A program made the translations under genes and the position numbers. 64,000 bases of DNA from Rheinheimera sp. MM224 (GTDB taxonomy: Bacteria; Pseudomonadota; Gammaproteobacteria; Enterobacterales; Alteromonadaceae). Under the pieces are notes generated by a model. The model made no database searches and was not told the DNA's origin. It saw nothing but the letters and a program-made list of their open reading frames with translations. Shown here in pieces: positions 23,974 through 34,012 of the stretch. Where the stretch lies: NCBI RefSeq assembly GCF_947090785.1, contig NZ_OX352320.1:2232001-2296000 (forward strand). The letters run 5' to 3'. Numbering within the stretch: position 1 is the stretch's first letter; every line of letters starts with the position of its first letter.

Positions 23974-26900
23974 ATGTTAAAAAGGAATTCTTCGACCCCA
24001 TCCGGGATTATGACCACGCTTGCTGTGCTGTTCTGGGCTGCTGTTGCCGTTGTGATCGTAACCACGCCACTGGATTTGACCAATCAAATCTTGTTTGCTG
24101 TTAGTAGCGGCGTCATGCTTTTCATTGTGGCCCGTCGTAAAAACCACTGGACTCATATGGTGATGCTGTTGATGTGCATCATAGTGTCTACCCGTTACTT
24201 ATACTGGCGTACCACTGAGACTCTGGTATTCGACAGTTTTATTGAAGGTTTCCTCGGGATTGGCTTACTTGCAGCCGAATTCTATACCTGGCTGATCCTC
24301 GTTTTAGGTTTTTTTCAGACCATCTGGCCTCTGGACAGACGTATTGAGCCTATGCCTGAGGATTTATCCTTATGGCCCACTGTGGATGTTTATATTCCGA
24401 CCTATAACGAAAGTCTGGAACTGGTGAAAGATACGGTTTTGGCTGCACAGAATATTGATTATCCACCGGAGAAAATCAGAGTCTATATCCTGGACGATGG
24501 GCGTCGTGTTGAATTTGCCGCTTTTGCCGCAGCCGCAGGTGTGGGCTATATCACCAGAAATGATAATAAGCATGCCAAAGCGGGCAATCTTAACAATGCT
24601 ATTAAAATCACTGATGGTGAGCTGCTCTGTATATTTGATTGTGATCATGTCTCAACCAGAGCTTTTTTACAGGCCACAGTAGGTGCTTTTATCAGCGATA
24701 AAAAGCTGGCATTGATGCAAACCCCTCATTACTTCTATTCACCTGATCCATTTGAACGCAATCTGACAACCGGAGATGAGGTGCCTCGGGAAGGTGAATT
24801 ATTTTATGGTCCGGTTCAGAAGGGTAATGACTTCTGGAATGCCGCGTTTTTTTGTGGCTCCTGTGCTGTGATCCGCCGCTCTGCCATTGAAGAAATTGGT
24901 GGTTTTGCGGTTGAAACTGTCACTGAAGATGCACACACTGCTTTAAAGTTACAACGCCTTGGCTGGAACTCTGCGTTTTTGGCGCTGCCACTAGCCGCAG
25001 GTCTGGCGACTGAGCGCCTGGCTTTACATATAGGCCAGCGAGCTCGTTGGGCCAGAGGTATGATACAAATACTACGGCTCGATAATCCTCTGTTAGGCAG
25101 AGGACTTAGCTTACCTCAGCGTCTTTGTTACCTGAACGCTATGATGCACTTCCTGTTTGCATTGCCCCGTATTGTTTTTCTGACTGCGCCTTTATGCTAC
25201 TTACTTTTTGGTCAAAATATTATCGATTCATCTCCGGAAATGATTTTGGCTTATGCGCTGCCGCACTTATTGTTCACCACCTATACCAACTCAAGGTTAC
25301 AAGGCAAATTCCGTCACACCTTTTGGGGCGAAATCTATGAAGCTGTGTTGTCCTTCCATTTAGTACTGCCCACCATTGCCACCATTATCAATCCCCGTAA
25401 AGGGAAATTTAATGTCACTGAAAAAGGCGGATTATTGGAAAATGGCTATTTTGACTACGATATGGTGAAGCCCCATCTGTTTACGCTGGTATTGCTGCTG
25501 TGCGCTTTTCTGTCCGGTGTAGTACAGCTTGTCTGGAGTGATCACTACAACATAGACCCCAAAGTTATGCTGCTGAATTTATTCTGGGCTGGATTTAGCT
25601 GCGTGATGTTGTTTGCTTCTGTTGCTGTTGCCCGGGAAATGAAACAAGTCAGGCAGACGGTGCGTCTTGATATAAGTTTGCCTGTAGTGCTGCACCTTGA
25701 ATCTGGTTATACCTTAAAAAGCAGATCACTCAACCTGTCGATGGGGGGCGCTCTGATTGAAAACGTGGGTCAGGTTAATGCGAACGATCGCATCAAAGAT
25801 ATCGAAATTTATTTAAATAACGTGCCAATGGTTTTTCCGGTCGACATGATATCCAGGGGCTCTGATACCATACGTTTTCACTTTAAAGACTTGCCATTAG
25901 CTCAGCGCAGAGAATTGGTGAAAGTGGTGATGGGACGAGCTGACGCCTGGTTGCCAGTTCACGAAGAGCCACAAGAGAGCAGTATTTTTGTCTCTATTTG
26001 GCGCGTGATTAGGGCTATAGGCGGCTTGTTTCAGGAGTCATTGAACAAAAAAGGCAAAGACTACGAGTTACGTCGCGCCAATAGACCTTTAAGTGGCTGG
26101 AAGCCCCGTTTAGCCTTAACTGTCTTGTTGGCTATTGGTGCAGTAGTGATCTCTAATCAGGCATTAAGCGCGCCATTGGATACAACAAAAACGCCAGTCG
26201 CTGATGTGAAAGACAAAGTTCCGGGCCTTCGACCCCAAGTCTTTCACTTCACTGATTTTGGCCTGCACGACAATTTGTTTTTTTTTGGTAACAATACAGC
26301 AGCAGGCTTGAGTTTTACCTTACGCAGCGACGAGTTGGTCAGGGGCGCCAGTTTAAAGTTAAAGTTGAGTTACTCAGCAGAGTTACTCGAAGGGGAAAGT
26401 TTTCTCGATGTGCTGCTCAATGACCAGTTGGTGAAAACCATCGAGTTAACTGCTTTTACCGCAAAACTGCTCGAAGTCGATATTCCATTGCAAAGTGCTT
26501 TGATTCTGGGTGCCAATAATCTGGATTTTCGTTTAACAGGGCGCACTGCAGAACAATGTAACAACGAATTATCAAAAGACATCTGGGTGAATGTAGACAG
26601 GAATTCACAACTGCTGCTGTCAGTACAGCGCCTGCCTGTCAGTACAGACTTATCACGCTTTCCAGAGCCTTTTTTTAACGCAGGAGCTATGAACGAGGTC
26701 ATTGTGCCTATGGTACTACCGGGCAATGCCAGTCCGGCTGCGTTAACCAGTGGGGCTATTGTCGCCTCTTATCTTGGCGGTGTTGCACAGTACAGAAGTC
26801 TGAGCTTTCCAGTGTTGCGCGATCAGTTACCTACAGAAAATGCCATCGCTTTTATGCTGCCTAACGAAAGGATCAAAGGCTTATCAGTGCCTGCTATTCA

Positions 26901-28350
26901 AGGGCCTGAACTCAGATTAATAGATCATCCGCTGAACCCTGTTTACAAGGTTTTACTGGTGATGGGGCGTACTGAGGACGAACTTAAAATTGCAGCCAAA
27001 TATCTGGTGAGTGGCGCGTCACTCAGCGGAACCTATGTGAAGGTGACGAAAACAACACAAACAGCTCGTCAGCCTTACGATGTACCCCGCTGGACCCGAA
27101 TAAACAAAGCAGTTGAATTTAGTGAATTAGTTGACGATAGCCACCTTGTGAGCAAAGGCTTGTTTCACCCTGCCATCGAATTGAACTTTCGCGCTTCACC
27201 GGATCTATTTTTTTGGCACGGCCAGGTGATACCACTGAAAATAAAATACAGTTTTCCGGAAGGAAAGTGGTTAAACGAAGCCAAGTCTAGTTTAGATGTG
27301 TCTCTTAACGGGGACTACCTGACGTCTCTTGCCGTCAATCAAAATGGTGTATGGGCTACATTAAATCGCTGGTTGGGTGGGGATACAAGGCAGGAAGAAG
27401 CTGAGATCAAAATTCCACCGCATTTATTGTATGGTGAAAACAAACTGCGTTTGTATCATAACTTTGCAGTCAATACCAAAGGCTGCGAATTGGATGTGCC
27501 TGCCGATATAACAGCAAGAGTGCTGCCCACCTCAAGTATTGATCTGAGCTCTGCACAAAACTTCACTCAGTTGCCAAATTTATCTTATTTTGTCGGCGTA
27601 GGTTTTCCCTTTACCCGACACGCAGATTTATCTCAAACCCTTGTGCTGTTGCCGCCAAAGCCTGGCAACGCAGAAATAGAAACTTTGTTTGAATTTGCCG
27701 CGCGAATGGGCAATGACACAGGTGTTCCAGCTGCAGGCATGGAGGTCAGAACCGACTTAGACATCAACCCTGGTCTTGCGAATTACGATGTTGTAGCTAT
27801 TGCAAATGTTAAGGATGTGCAGCAGTCAGATTTACTCAGCACCAGCTCATTTGAAGTGCTAAACGAAAGTGTGAAAATTAAGTCATTCAGCCTGTTTGAC
27901 CGCGTACTTTGGTTGCTGCAAGGGGATTGGGGCAGAGAAACTAAGGTCGCAGCGAGGGTATTAGACAGTACTCAACAGCTACAGGGGCTCTTTAGTTTTG
28001 TCTCTCCGGTGGACACAAACCGAATTGTGGTGCTGATCACCGCCAAGGTCTCTGAACAGTTACCCCAGCTGCTGAACTCACTGAACAGACCTTTAGTCAG
28101 CAGTAAGGTGCATGGGGATATGGCTCTTATTGATAACAATGCGGATGTACATAGCAACAGGGTGGGTGAACTCATTACCTCTGGTGACATGCCCTGGCAT
28201 ATGGAAGTGCGTTGGTTTTTTGGCCAACACGTTATTGTCATGGTGATAGGTCTTGCACTTGCAGCCTTTGCCGGTGCCGCTATTTTGTTTCCGCTGCTGA
28301 GAAACCGCGCAAGGAACAGGCTAAAAACAGGATCTAAAAATAATGAATAA
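23974..28350 (+). CDS. bcsAB: Fused cellulose synthase BcsA-BcsB
   Basis: A 1458-aa membrane protein joining catalytic and periplasmic subunits that are usually separate. Start ATG 23974 follows AAGGGA by 4-5 bases; the GTG at 23959 overlaps the bcsQ stop. BcsA half (1 to about 690): membrane helices, then a GT2 domain with VYIPTYNES, DDG (about 175), FDCDH (about 222), ETVTEDAH (about 316) and QRARW (about 355), then a PilZ domain with RQTVR (about 560) and NLSMGG (about 588) for c-di-GMP binding. After a linker and hydrophobic segment, the BcsB half (about 735-1440, RPQVFHFTDFGLHDNLFFF) ends in a transmembrane anchor. It polymerises UDP-glucose and guides the glucan across the periplasm. 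Confidence 0.95.
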   Translation: MLKRNSSTPSGIMTTLAVLFWAAVAVVIVTTPLDLTNQILFAVSSGVMLFIVARRKNHWTHMVMLLMCIIVSTRYLYWRTTETLVFDSFIEGFLGIGLLAAEFYTWLILVLGFFQTIWPLDRRIEPMPEDLSLWPTVDVYIPTYNESLELVKDTVLAAQNIDYPPEKIRVYILDDGRRVEFAAFAAAAGVGYITRNDNKHAKAGNLNNAIKITDGELLCIFDCDHVSTRAFLQATVGAFISDKKLALMQTPHYFYSPDPFERNLTTGDEVPREGELFYGPVQKGNDFWNAAFFCGSCAVIRRSAIEEIGGFAVETVTEDAHTALKLQRLGWNSAFLALPLAAGLATERLALHIGQRARWARGMIQILRLDNPLLGRGLSLPQRLCYLNAMMHFLFALPRIVFLTAPLCYLLFGQNIIDSSPEMILAYALPHLLFTTYTNSRLQGKFRHTFWGEIYEAVLSFHLVLPTIATIINPRKGKFNVTEKGGLLENGYFDYDMVKPHLFTLVLLLCAFLSGVVQLVWSDHYNIDPKVMLLNLFWAGFSCVMLFASVAVAREMKQVRQTVRLDISLPVVLHLESGYTLKSRSLNLSMGGALIENVGQVNANDRIKDIEIYLNNVPMVFPVDMISRGSDTIRFHFKDLPLAQRRELVKVVMGRADAWLPVHEEPQESSIFVSIWRVIRAIGGLFQESLNKKGKDYELRRANRPLSGWKPRLALTVLLAIGAVVISNQALSAPLDTTKTPVADVKDKVPGLRPQVFHFTDFGLHDNLFFFGNNTAAGLSFTLRSDELVRGASLKLKLSYSAELLEGESFLDVLLNDQLVKTIELTAFTAKLLEVDIPLQSALILGANNLDFRLTGRTAEQCNNELSKDIWVNVDRNSQLLLSVQRLPVSTDLSRFPEPFFNAGAMNEVIVPMVLPGNASPAALTSGAIVASYLGGVAQYRSLSFPVLRDQLPTENAIAFMLPNERIKGLSVPAIQGPELRLIDHPLNPVYKVLLVMGRTEDELKIAAKYLVSGASLSGTYVKVTKTTQTARQPYDVPRWTRINKAVEFSELVDDSHLVSKGLFHPAIELNFRASPDLFFWHGQVIPLKIKYSFPEGKWLNEAKSSLDVSLNGDYLTSLAVNQNGVWATLNRWLGGDTRQEEAEIKIPPHLLYGENKLRLYHNFAVNTKGCELDVPADITARVLPTSSIDLSSAQNFTQLPNLSYFVGVGFPFTRHADLSQTLVLLPPKPGNAEIETLFEFAARMGNDTGVPAAGMEVRTDLDINPGLANYDVVAIANVKDVQQSDLLSTSSFEVLNESVKIKSFSLFDRVLWLLQGDWGRETKVAARVLDSTQQLQGLFSFVSPVDTNRIVVLITAKVSEQLPQLLNSLNRPLVSSKVHGDMALIDNNADVHSNRVGELITSGDMPWHMEVRWFFGQHVIVMVIGLALAAFAGAAILFPLLRNRARNRLKTGSKNNE

Positions 28351-31300
28351 ATCACTGATTGCCATGTTTGTGATCTGCTCTGTTCAACCTTTGTATGCCG
28401 CTGAAGATAGCAACTCCTTTGATGTTTTGTTTGAGCAAGCCGAATTCTGGCAGGATAAAAATCGTAATGATTTAGCCAAAGATGCCTTACAACGAGTGCT
28501 GAATGCAGATCCTGAAAATATTGAGGCCATGTACCGCTCAGCTTTGATCGCATCTAAAGAAGGCAACGATGTTCAGTTGCAGCAATGGATCAGCAAGATG
28601 GCTCAACTGGCTCCGGCAGATCAGCGGATTGAGGAGCTTCGAGCCACTAAAGCCGCAGCGAAGGTTGACCCTGTTACTTTGGCAGATGCACGTCGTCTTG
28701 GTAGTCTTGGGCAGTACGATACCGCATTAGAGCGCTACCAGGAGGTATTTGGCGGCACCACAGCTCCCCTGGAGTTGGCGGCTGAATATTATCTGACGAT
28801 GGCTGGTACTGCGGATGGACTGTCACAAGCCCGGTCGGAGTTAAAAAAGTTGTACCAGTCGCGTCCTGGTCATGGCGCAATCAAACAGGCTTACGCTCAG
28901 GTGCTAAGTTATGACGAAAGCAGCAGAAGGGAGGGCATCTCACTGCTCTCAGAACTGGCACCAAGCTCTGCTTTGGCGAAACGTAGTTGGCGTCAGGCGC
29001 TGCTGTGGCTGAATGCTTCAACGACCGACAAGAAATACTATGACCAGTATTTGAGTGTTGAACCTGACGATCAGGAATTGATAAAAATTTATCAGGACAA
29101 GATTAAAAAAGGCACTGCAGCTGTTGTGCTTAACAGCAGAACCCTTGGTTATCAGGCGCTTAATGCAAACAAACTGGCAGAGGCAAAGCGCCAGTTCCAA
29201 AAAGCCCTGATAGAGAACGCCGCGGATGCAGATGCGCTGGCAGGTTTGGGTTTGATTGATTTAAAGCAGCAAAATTTTAGCGCTGCAAAAGAGCAGCTAG
29301 GCAGAGCAATGGCGATGTCGCCAAAAAAAGCTTCATCCTGGCGGGATGCCTATCAGGCGGCGGACTTCTATTCGACCATAGCCAAAGCCCGCGAATTAAT
29401 GCAGGCACAACAGAATGAGCAGGCGCTGGAGTTGGTTGATCCTTTGACCAGAGTCGCTGTTACTAAAAGCAATGAGTCCAGAGTGAATGAAGCCAAAGTT
29501 CTTTCTGGTCAGCTGCAACACAAGCTCGGACTGCTTGATCTGGCTGCTCAGAGTTTTAATGCTGTGGTACAGAAAAATCCTGCTGATACTGAAGCAAAGC
29601 TTGGGCTTATTGCTGTATTGCAGAGCATGGGGCGTTGGGATGATGCGCAGCGTTTATCCAGTCAGCTGTCGGAGTCAGAGCAACATAAAGTCGCTTATGT
29701 CTCTTTAGCTGAAGTACAAAAACTAAGAGCAGATGCAGCAAAGAGCACTGATTTATTGGCGGAAATAAGCCTGCGCAGAGCGATGAAACTCGCACCAAAC
29801 GACCCCTGGGTCAGGTTGGATTTAGCCCGTTTGCTGAACAAGCAGAGCGATCCGGCCCGTGCCCGAGCCATTATTGAGCCTTTGTTAAGCGCCAGTCAGC
29901 CGGTCGAATCCCGTTATGCCGCCGCCATGTTTGCGGCCGAACAAAAACGCTGGCCTGATGTTGAACGAATTATGGCTAGCATAAGGCCAGAACAGCGTAC
30001 AGCCCCAATGCAAAGTCTGGCAGCGCAGTCGGCACTACGAGGTAAATTCTCTGCTGTGCTGCAAAGAGCAACAGCAGGCGATCATGCTGGCGCACGTCAG
30101 CTGATGCTGCAGTTATATCAAAGCAGCAGAATAGGCTCTAAAGCCGCAGGGGAGTTAGCCTCTGAGCTGGCAACTGCTGGCCAGCTTGATCTGGCTTATC
30201 AGCTGGTCGAACTTGATTTGATGCAAGGACTGGATGAGAAGTCAGGGGATTATCTGGCTCATGTGGCTGTGCTTAATCAAAGCGGCCGTTCTAAAGACGC
30301 CAGATTATTGCTGTCTGAGCTGATGTTGCGCTCTGATTTAACTATGGACGACAGAAATTCGCTGGCCAGTTTGCAACAAGGGCTGGCGGTGCGCGAGGCC
30401 GATCAGTTACGTGAAGCAGGCCAAATGGCTTTAGCTTATGATGTGCTTGCTGCTCATTTGCGTGAATCGCCGGACGATGAAACTTTATTGCTGGCGATGG
30501 GGCGTTTGTATCAAAGCGGTGATAAAACCAGCGAAGCGGATCAAATTTACAATTACGTACTGAAATTAAACCCTGCAAGCCAGGCTGCCTTATCAGGTGC
30601 TGTTGATACAGCTTTGCAATTAAAAGAGCCTGACCGCGCCGCAGCATTGTTAAACCGGGTGGATTGGGACAACAGTGTTGAACCTGAACTACTGGTGATG
30701 GCGGCCAAAGTGTCTCAGGCAAAAGGTGATCACGAAGAAGCAGCCGCTTTATTGTTAAGAGCAAGGAAACTGGCGTATCAGCATACTCCGGTCTGGGGCG
30801 GTGGTTCGGCTTCAGGTTTGTCAGCTAATCCGTTCAGAGACACAGTGGAGCCAGACAACAATCCATTTAAAGATAAGCGAAAAGCAAAAAAACAGCAGCT
30901 TTCCAGTGTCAGACCCTCCTGGCTACCTGGTGAGGTAGTGTCTGAGGTACCTGGTTATACGGAGACAACAGCACAATCGGCCACTTTGTTTGATCAGATT
31001 GATGGCATGCTGGCTGATTTAGAGCAGAAAACCCTGACCCGTGTGGATACAGATGTTGTTCTCAAAGTTCGTAATGGGGCAGATGGCAGCTCAGGTTTAG
31101 ATACGGTTGAAACTCCGGTAGTGATATCCACAGCGGTCTTTGGCACGGACAGAGTCGAACTGGCGCTGACACCTACATCGCTGAATTCAGGCACTGTCAC
31201 CGGCGAAGAGATTAATGGGTATGGTCGGGGTTCTATTGTTAATGCGGCCAGTGGTTTGAGTTCACGATTGGATAGTCTGACGGATGTACTGGACAGTATT

Positions 31301-32527
31301 GAAGAAACCGCTGTGGCTTACGACAGTGCACAGGCTATTTACCTTGCGGCACGCGACGACCCTGAAGGCAATTTGCCACAATCTGAAATCACCAGACTAC
31401 AGAATGTAGCGAACGCCGCCAAAGTGCTATTTGATAATGCAGCAGAGACTGACCTGTTTGAAGCGCTGGAACTCACTTCAGGTAACCTGACTGCGGATCA
31501 GCAGAGCCTGGTTCAGCAGTTTTTGCAAGAAAACTACGGTGACACTGCTATTCGTCTGAATTCAGATTCTTTGGCTGATTTTCAGCAAAGCCGTGCACGT
31601 GTAGAGCAGTTAGTCACCTCGTCTCAGGCCAGATTGGATCAAATGGCCGTCAGCACCGGTAATCCAGATACACAACGAGAGTCAGGTGTTGCGCTGGCTT
31701 TAGCTTATAAAGGCGAATGGATTACGGCTGATGTGGGGACTACTCCTTTGGGTTTTGAAAAGACCAATGTAGTAGGTGGTGTGAAGCTACAGCCGGAAAT
31801 TATGAAAAACACCAGACTAGTGGTGCAAGCTGAGAGACGTCCGGTTAAAGATAGCTTGCTGGCTTACGCAGGCACTGTAGATCATGTCACAGGGGAAACC
31901 TGGGGGGCTGTGACAAAAACCGGTGCCGGGCTGGGGCTGAATTTCGACAATGGCAAAGCCGGTGCTTATGGTTCTGTGGCTGAACACAAGTACGAAGGCG
32001 ACAATGTAGCGTCAAATAATGCAACGTCCATGGAAGTCGGAGCCTATTTCAGGCCTTTTGATTCAGTACCAGAGATGCTGCAATTGGGTGTGCATGTTGG
32101 CTACAGCAGCTTTGATAACAACTTAAGCAAATTCACTTTTGGCCATGGTGGTTATTTTAGCCCGCAGGATTATGTCAGCGTGGCTTTCCCTATCAACTAT
32201 AGCGCTGAACTGGAAGAGATGAGGTTCAGCCTGTTGTTTGCCCCGGGTTTTCAAAGCTATAGCGAAGATGGAAATAGTTTCTTCCCAACAGACGCAGCCG
32301 CTCAGGCTGCACTTGATCTGTTTTATGCGCTGGGTGCTTTTCCACAGGCCGGTTATGCCGCAACCAGTCAGTCTGGTTTTGGCATGAGCTTTGGTGCTAG
32401 TGGCGAATACCTGCCTGATCCTTATCTTAAAATTGGCGGGCAGCTTGGCTTTGATAGTTTTGGTGATTACAACGAAATGTCGTTCCGTTTATATATGAAG
32501 TACCTGATTGGAGGTTCCAATGATTGA
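28343..32527 (+). CDS. bcsC: BcsC, cellulose export TPR/outer-membrane porin (extended)
   Basis: A 1394-aa exported protein with a Sec signal peptide (cleaved after about residue 20, LYA-AED). Residues about 25-840 are a long series of TPR repeats spanning the periplasm; about 1080-1394 form the outer-membrane beta-barrel that releases cellulose (for example GVALALAYKGEWITADVG and the final FRLYMKYLIGG). Between them lies an unusually long, low-hydrophobicity insert (about 840-1080) rich in Asp, Thr and Ser, making the protein longer than typical BcsC (about 1150-1200 aa). It overlaps bcsAB by 8 bases and bcsD by 8 bases. Confidence 0.92.
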   Translation: MNKSLIAMFVICSVQPLYAAEDSNSFDVLFEQAEFWQDKNRNDLAKDALQRVLNADPENIEAMYRSALIASKEGNDVQLQQWISKMAQLAPADQRIEELRATKAAAKVDPVTLADARRLGSLGQYDTALERYQEVFGGTTAPLELAAEYYLTMAGTADGLSQARSELKKLYQSRPGHGAIKQAYAQVLSYDESSRREGISLLSELAPSSALAKRSWRQALLWLNASTTDKKYYDQYLSVEPDDQELIKIYQDKIKKGTAAVVLNSRTLGYQALNANKLAEAKRQFQKALIENAADADALAGLGLIDLKQQNFSAAKEQLGRAMAMSPKKASSWRDAYQAADFYSTIAKARELMQAQQNEQALELVDPLTRVAVTKSNESRVNEAKVLSGQLQHKLGLLDLAAQSFNAVVQKNPADTEAKLGLIAVLQSMGRWDDAQRLSSQLSESEQHKVAYVSLAEVQKLRADAAKSTDLLAEISLRRAMKLAPNDPWVRLDLARLLNKQSDPARARAIIEPLLSASQPVESRYAAAMFAAEQKRWPDVERIMASIRPEQRTAPMQSLAAQSALRGKFSAVLQRATAGDHAGARQLMLQLYQSSRIGSKAAGELASELATAGQLDLAYQLVELDLMQGLDEKSGDYLAHVAVLNQSGRSKDARLLLSELMLRSDLTMDDRNSLASLQQGLAVREADQLREAGQMALAYDVLAAHLRESPDDETLLLAMGRLYQSGDKTSEADQIYNYVLKLNPASQAALSGAVDTALQLKEPDRAAALLNRVDWDNSVEPELLVMAAKVSQAKGDHEEAAALLLRARKLAYQHTPVWGGGSASGLSANPFRDTVEPDNNPFKDKRKAKKQQLSSVRPSWLPGEVVSEVPGYTETTAQSATLFDQIDGMLADLEQKTLTRVDTDVVLKVRNGADGSSGLDTVETPVVISTAVFGTDRVELALTPTSLNSGTVTGEEINGYGRGSIVNAASGLSSRLDSLTDVLDSIEETAVAYDSAQAIYLAARDDPEGNLPQSEITRLQNVANAAKVLFDNAAETDLFEALELTSGNLTADQQSLVQQFLQENYGDTAIRLNSDSLADFQQSRARVEQLVTSSQARLDQMAVSTGNPDTQRESGVALALAYKGEWITADVGTTPLGFEKTNVVGGVKLQPEIMKNTRLVVQAERRPVKDSLLAYAGTVDHVTGETWGAVTKTGAGLGLNFDNGKAGAYGSVAEHKYEGDNVASNNATSMEVGAYFRPFDSVPEMLQLGVHVGYSSFDNNLSKFTFGHGGYFSPQDYVSVAFPINYSAELEEMRFSLLFAPGFQSYSEDGNSFFPTDAAAQAALDLFYALGAFPQAGYAATSQSGFGMSFGASGEYLPDPYLKIGGQLGFDSFGDYNEMSFRLYMKYLIGGSND

Positions 32528-33002
32528 TTTAACCAAAGAGCTGCAGATCAGCAACAGCTACTACCAAAGCCAGCACTGCAATGAGCAATGGCGCAGCTTC
32601 CTTCAGGTGTTTATTCAGGAGATTTACCAGACAGCGGGAGAGCAGGACGCTTGTGCTTTTCTGCGTCATATGGGGGAGCGGTTAGCTCATCTTTATCCGG
32701 TGGCCTTGTATGACCGGATTGAAGATTTGGAAAACTCCATGAATACAATATTCGCCGGTCTGAACTGGGGTTGGGTCAGAATTGAAGTTCATGATCTCAG
32801 CCTGGTGTTTTATCATGGCGCTTTTCCGCTTCCTTCGTTTGAAAAACAACAGGTAAAAAATGAGGCGAAGCTATTCAGCGCTTTGTTAGAAGGCTTGTAC
32901 AGCACCTGGATGGTCGCATTAGGAGGTAAGCCGGATATAGTGGTTCAGACTCAAAAAGCTGAGCCTGGTTTGGCATTCGAACTTATTTATACAAAACCCT
33001 AA
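32520..33002 (+). CDS. bcsD: BcsD, cellulose crystallisation subunit
   Basis: A 160-aa soluble protein starting MIDLTKELQISNSYYQ; GGAGG lies 5 bases upstream within the end of bcsC. It resembles the cylindrical octameric periplasm-associated subunit AxCeSD/BcsD, which aligns glucan chains and promotes crystalline cellulose in Komagataeibacter. The segment CAFLRHMGERLAHLYP and the later LNWGWVRIEVHDLSLVFYHGAFP fit that family. It has no signal peptide. Its presence suggests ordered, crystalline-type fibres. Confidence 0.88.
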   Translation: MIDLTKELQISNSYYQSQHCNEQWRSFLQVFIQEIYQTAGEQDACAFLRHMGERLAHLYPVALYDRIEDLENSMNTIFAGLNWGWVRIEVHDLSLVFYHGAFPLPSFEKQQVKNEAKLFSALLEGLYSTWMVALGGKPDIVVQTQKAEPGLAFELIYTKP

Positions 33003-33013
33003 GGCAAGAGCTA

Positions 33014-34012
33014 ATGATGAGTGTTTTGGCAAGGTTGCTGCTGATAATAAGTTCTCTGTGGATACAGACTGTGATGGCAGATCAAAGTGATTGGACACTC
33101 TATAAGTCCAGGTTTGTGAGTTCAGATGGACGGGTGATCGACACCTATAATAATAAAATCAGCCACTCTGAAGGTCAGGGCTGGGGCATGTTATTTGCCG
33201 AAGCCAATAACGACCAACACAGCTTTGATTTGATCTGGAGCTGGACCCGGAAAAATCTGGCCAGAACAGATGCGTTTTTATTTTCATGGCGTTATGACCC
33301 AGAACTCAGGCCCGCTGTTAAAGATCCAAACAATGCCAGTGATGGCGATATTTTGATCGCATGGGCCTTGCAGCGGGCGGCGAAACGTTGGAAAAACCGT
33401 AATTACGAAACCGCCTCTGCTGCTATTCGTGCTGACATTCAGAAGCTCCTTGTGAAAGACTTCGGCGGTTTCACTGTGCTGTTGCCAGGGTTAAAGGGGT
33501 TTTCCGACAAAGAAAGTATTGATATTAATTTGTCGTATTGGGTGATCCCGGCATTTATCTCTTTTGCTATGGTGGAACCAGAGCAGAACTGGAGCAAGTT
33601 GGTGACAGATGGTCAAAAATTGTTAGCTGCAAGCCGGTTTGGCAGCTATGGCTTGCCGTCAGACTGGATCCGTTTATCCGACAAAGGACAGCTTGCGCCT
33701 TCACCCAACTGGCCAGCCCGTTTTAGTTATGACGCTGTACGTATCCCTCTGTATTTTATCTGGGGTTCTGCATTAACTAACGATCTCAGACAACCTTTTA
33801 CTGACTTTTGGAAAAACAGTGAGCTGATTTTACCCTGGGTGGATGTGGTTACAGGAGAAAAAGCCTCTTACACAGCATCTGCTGGGATCAAGGCCGTGCG
33901 TTCTTTGGTGTATAAGGATCTGAGCTTTACCGGACAGAGTCCTTCGACCGCTGATGACTATTATTCCACATCATTGTTGATGCTGAGTAAGTTAGCCGCG
34001 GATCCCAGATGA
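33014..34012 (+). CDS. bcsZ: BcsZ, periplasmic endo-1,4-beta-glucanase (GH8)
   Basis: A 332-aa enzyme with a signal peptide (about 1-22, QTVMA-DQS). The GH8 catalytic acid is E53 in SEGQGWGMLFA, and the family signature NNASDGDILIAWAL contains the Asp residues (about D111, D113). It trims or unblocks cellulose during export and is needed for proper synthesis in homologous systems. It is the last gene of the bcs operon, 11 bp after bcsD. Its 3' end overlaps the convergent transglycosylase gene by 21 bases, and no terminator hairpin separates them. Confidence 0.94.
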   Translation: MMSVLARLLLIISSLWIQTVMADQSDWTLYKSRFVSSDGRVIDTYNNKISHSEGQGWGMLFAEANNDQHSFDLIWSWTRKNLARTDAFLFSWRYDPELRPAVKDPNNASDGDILIAWALQRAAKRWKNRNYETASAAIRADIQKLLVKDFGGFTVLLPGLKGFSDKESIDINLSYWVIPAFISFAMVEPEQNWSKLVTDGQKLLAASRFGSYGLPSDWIRLSDKGQLAPSPNWPARFSYDAVRIPLYFIWGSALTNDLRQPFTDFWKNSELILPWVDVVTGEKASYTASAGIKAVRSLVYKDLSFTGQSPSTADDYYSTSLLMLSKLAADPR

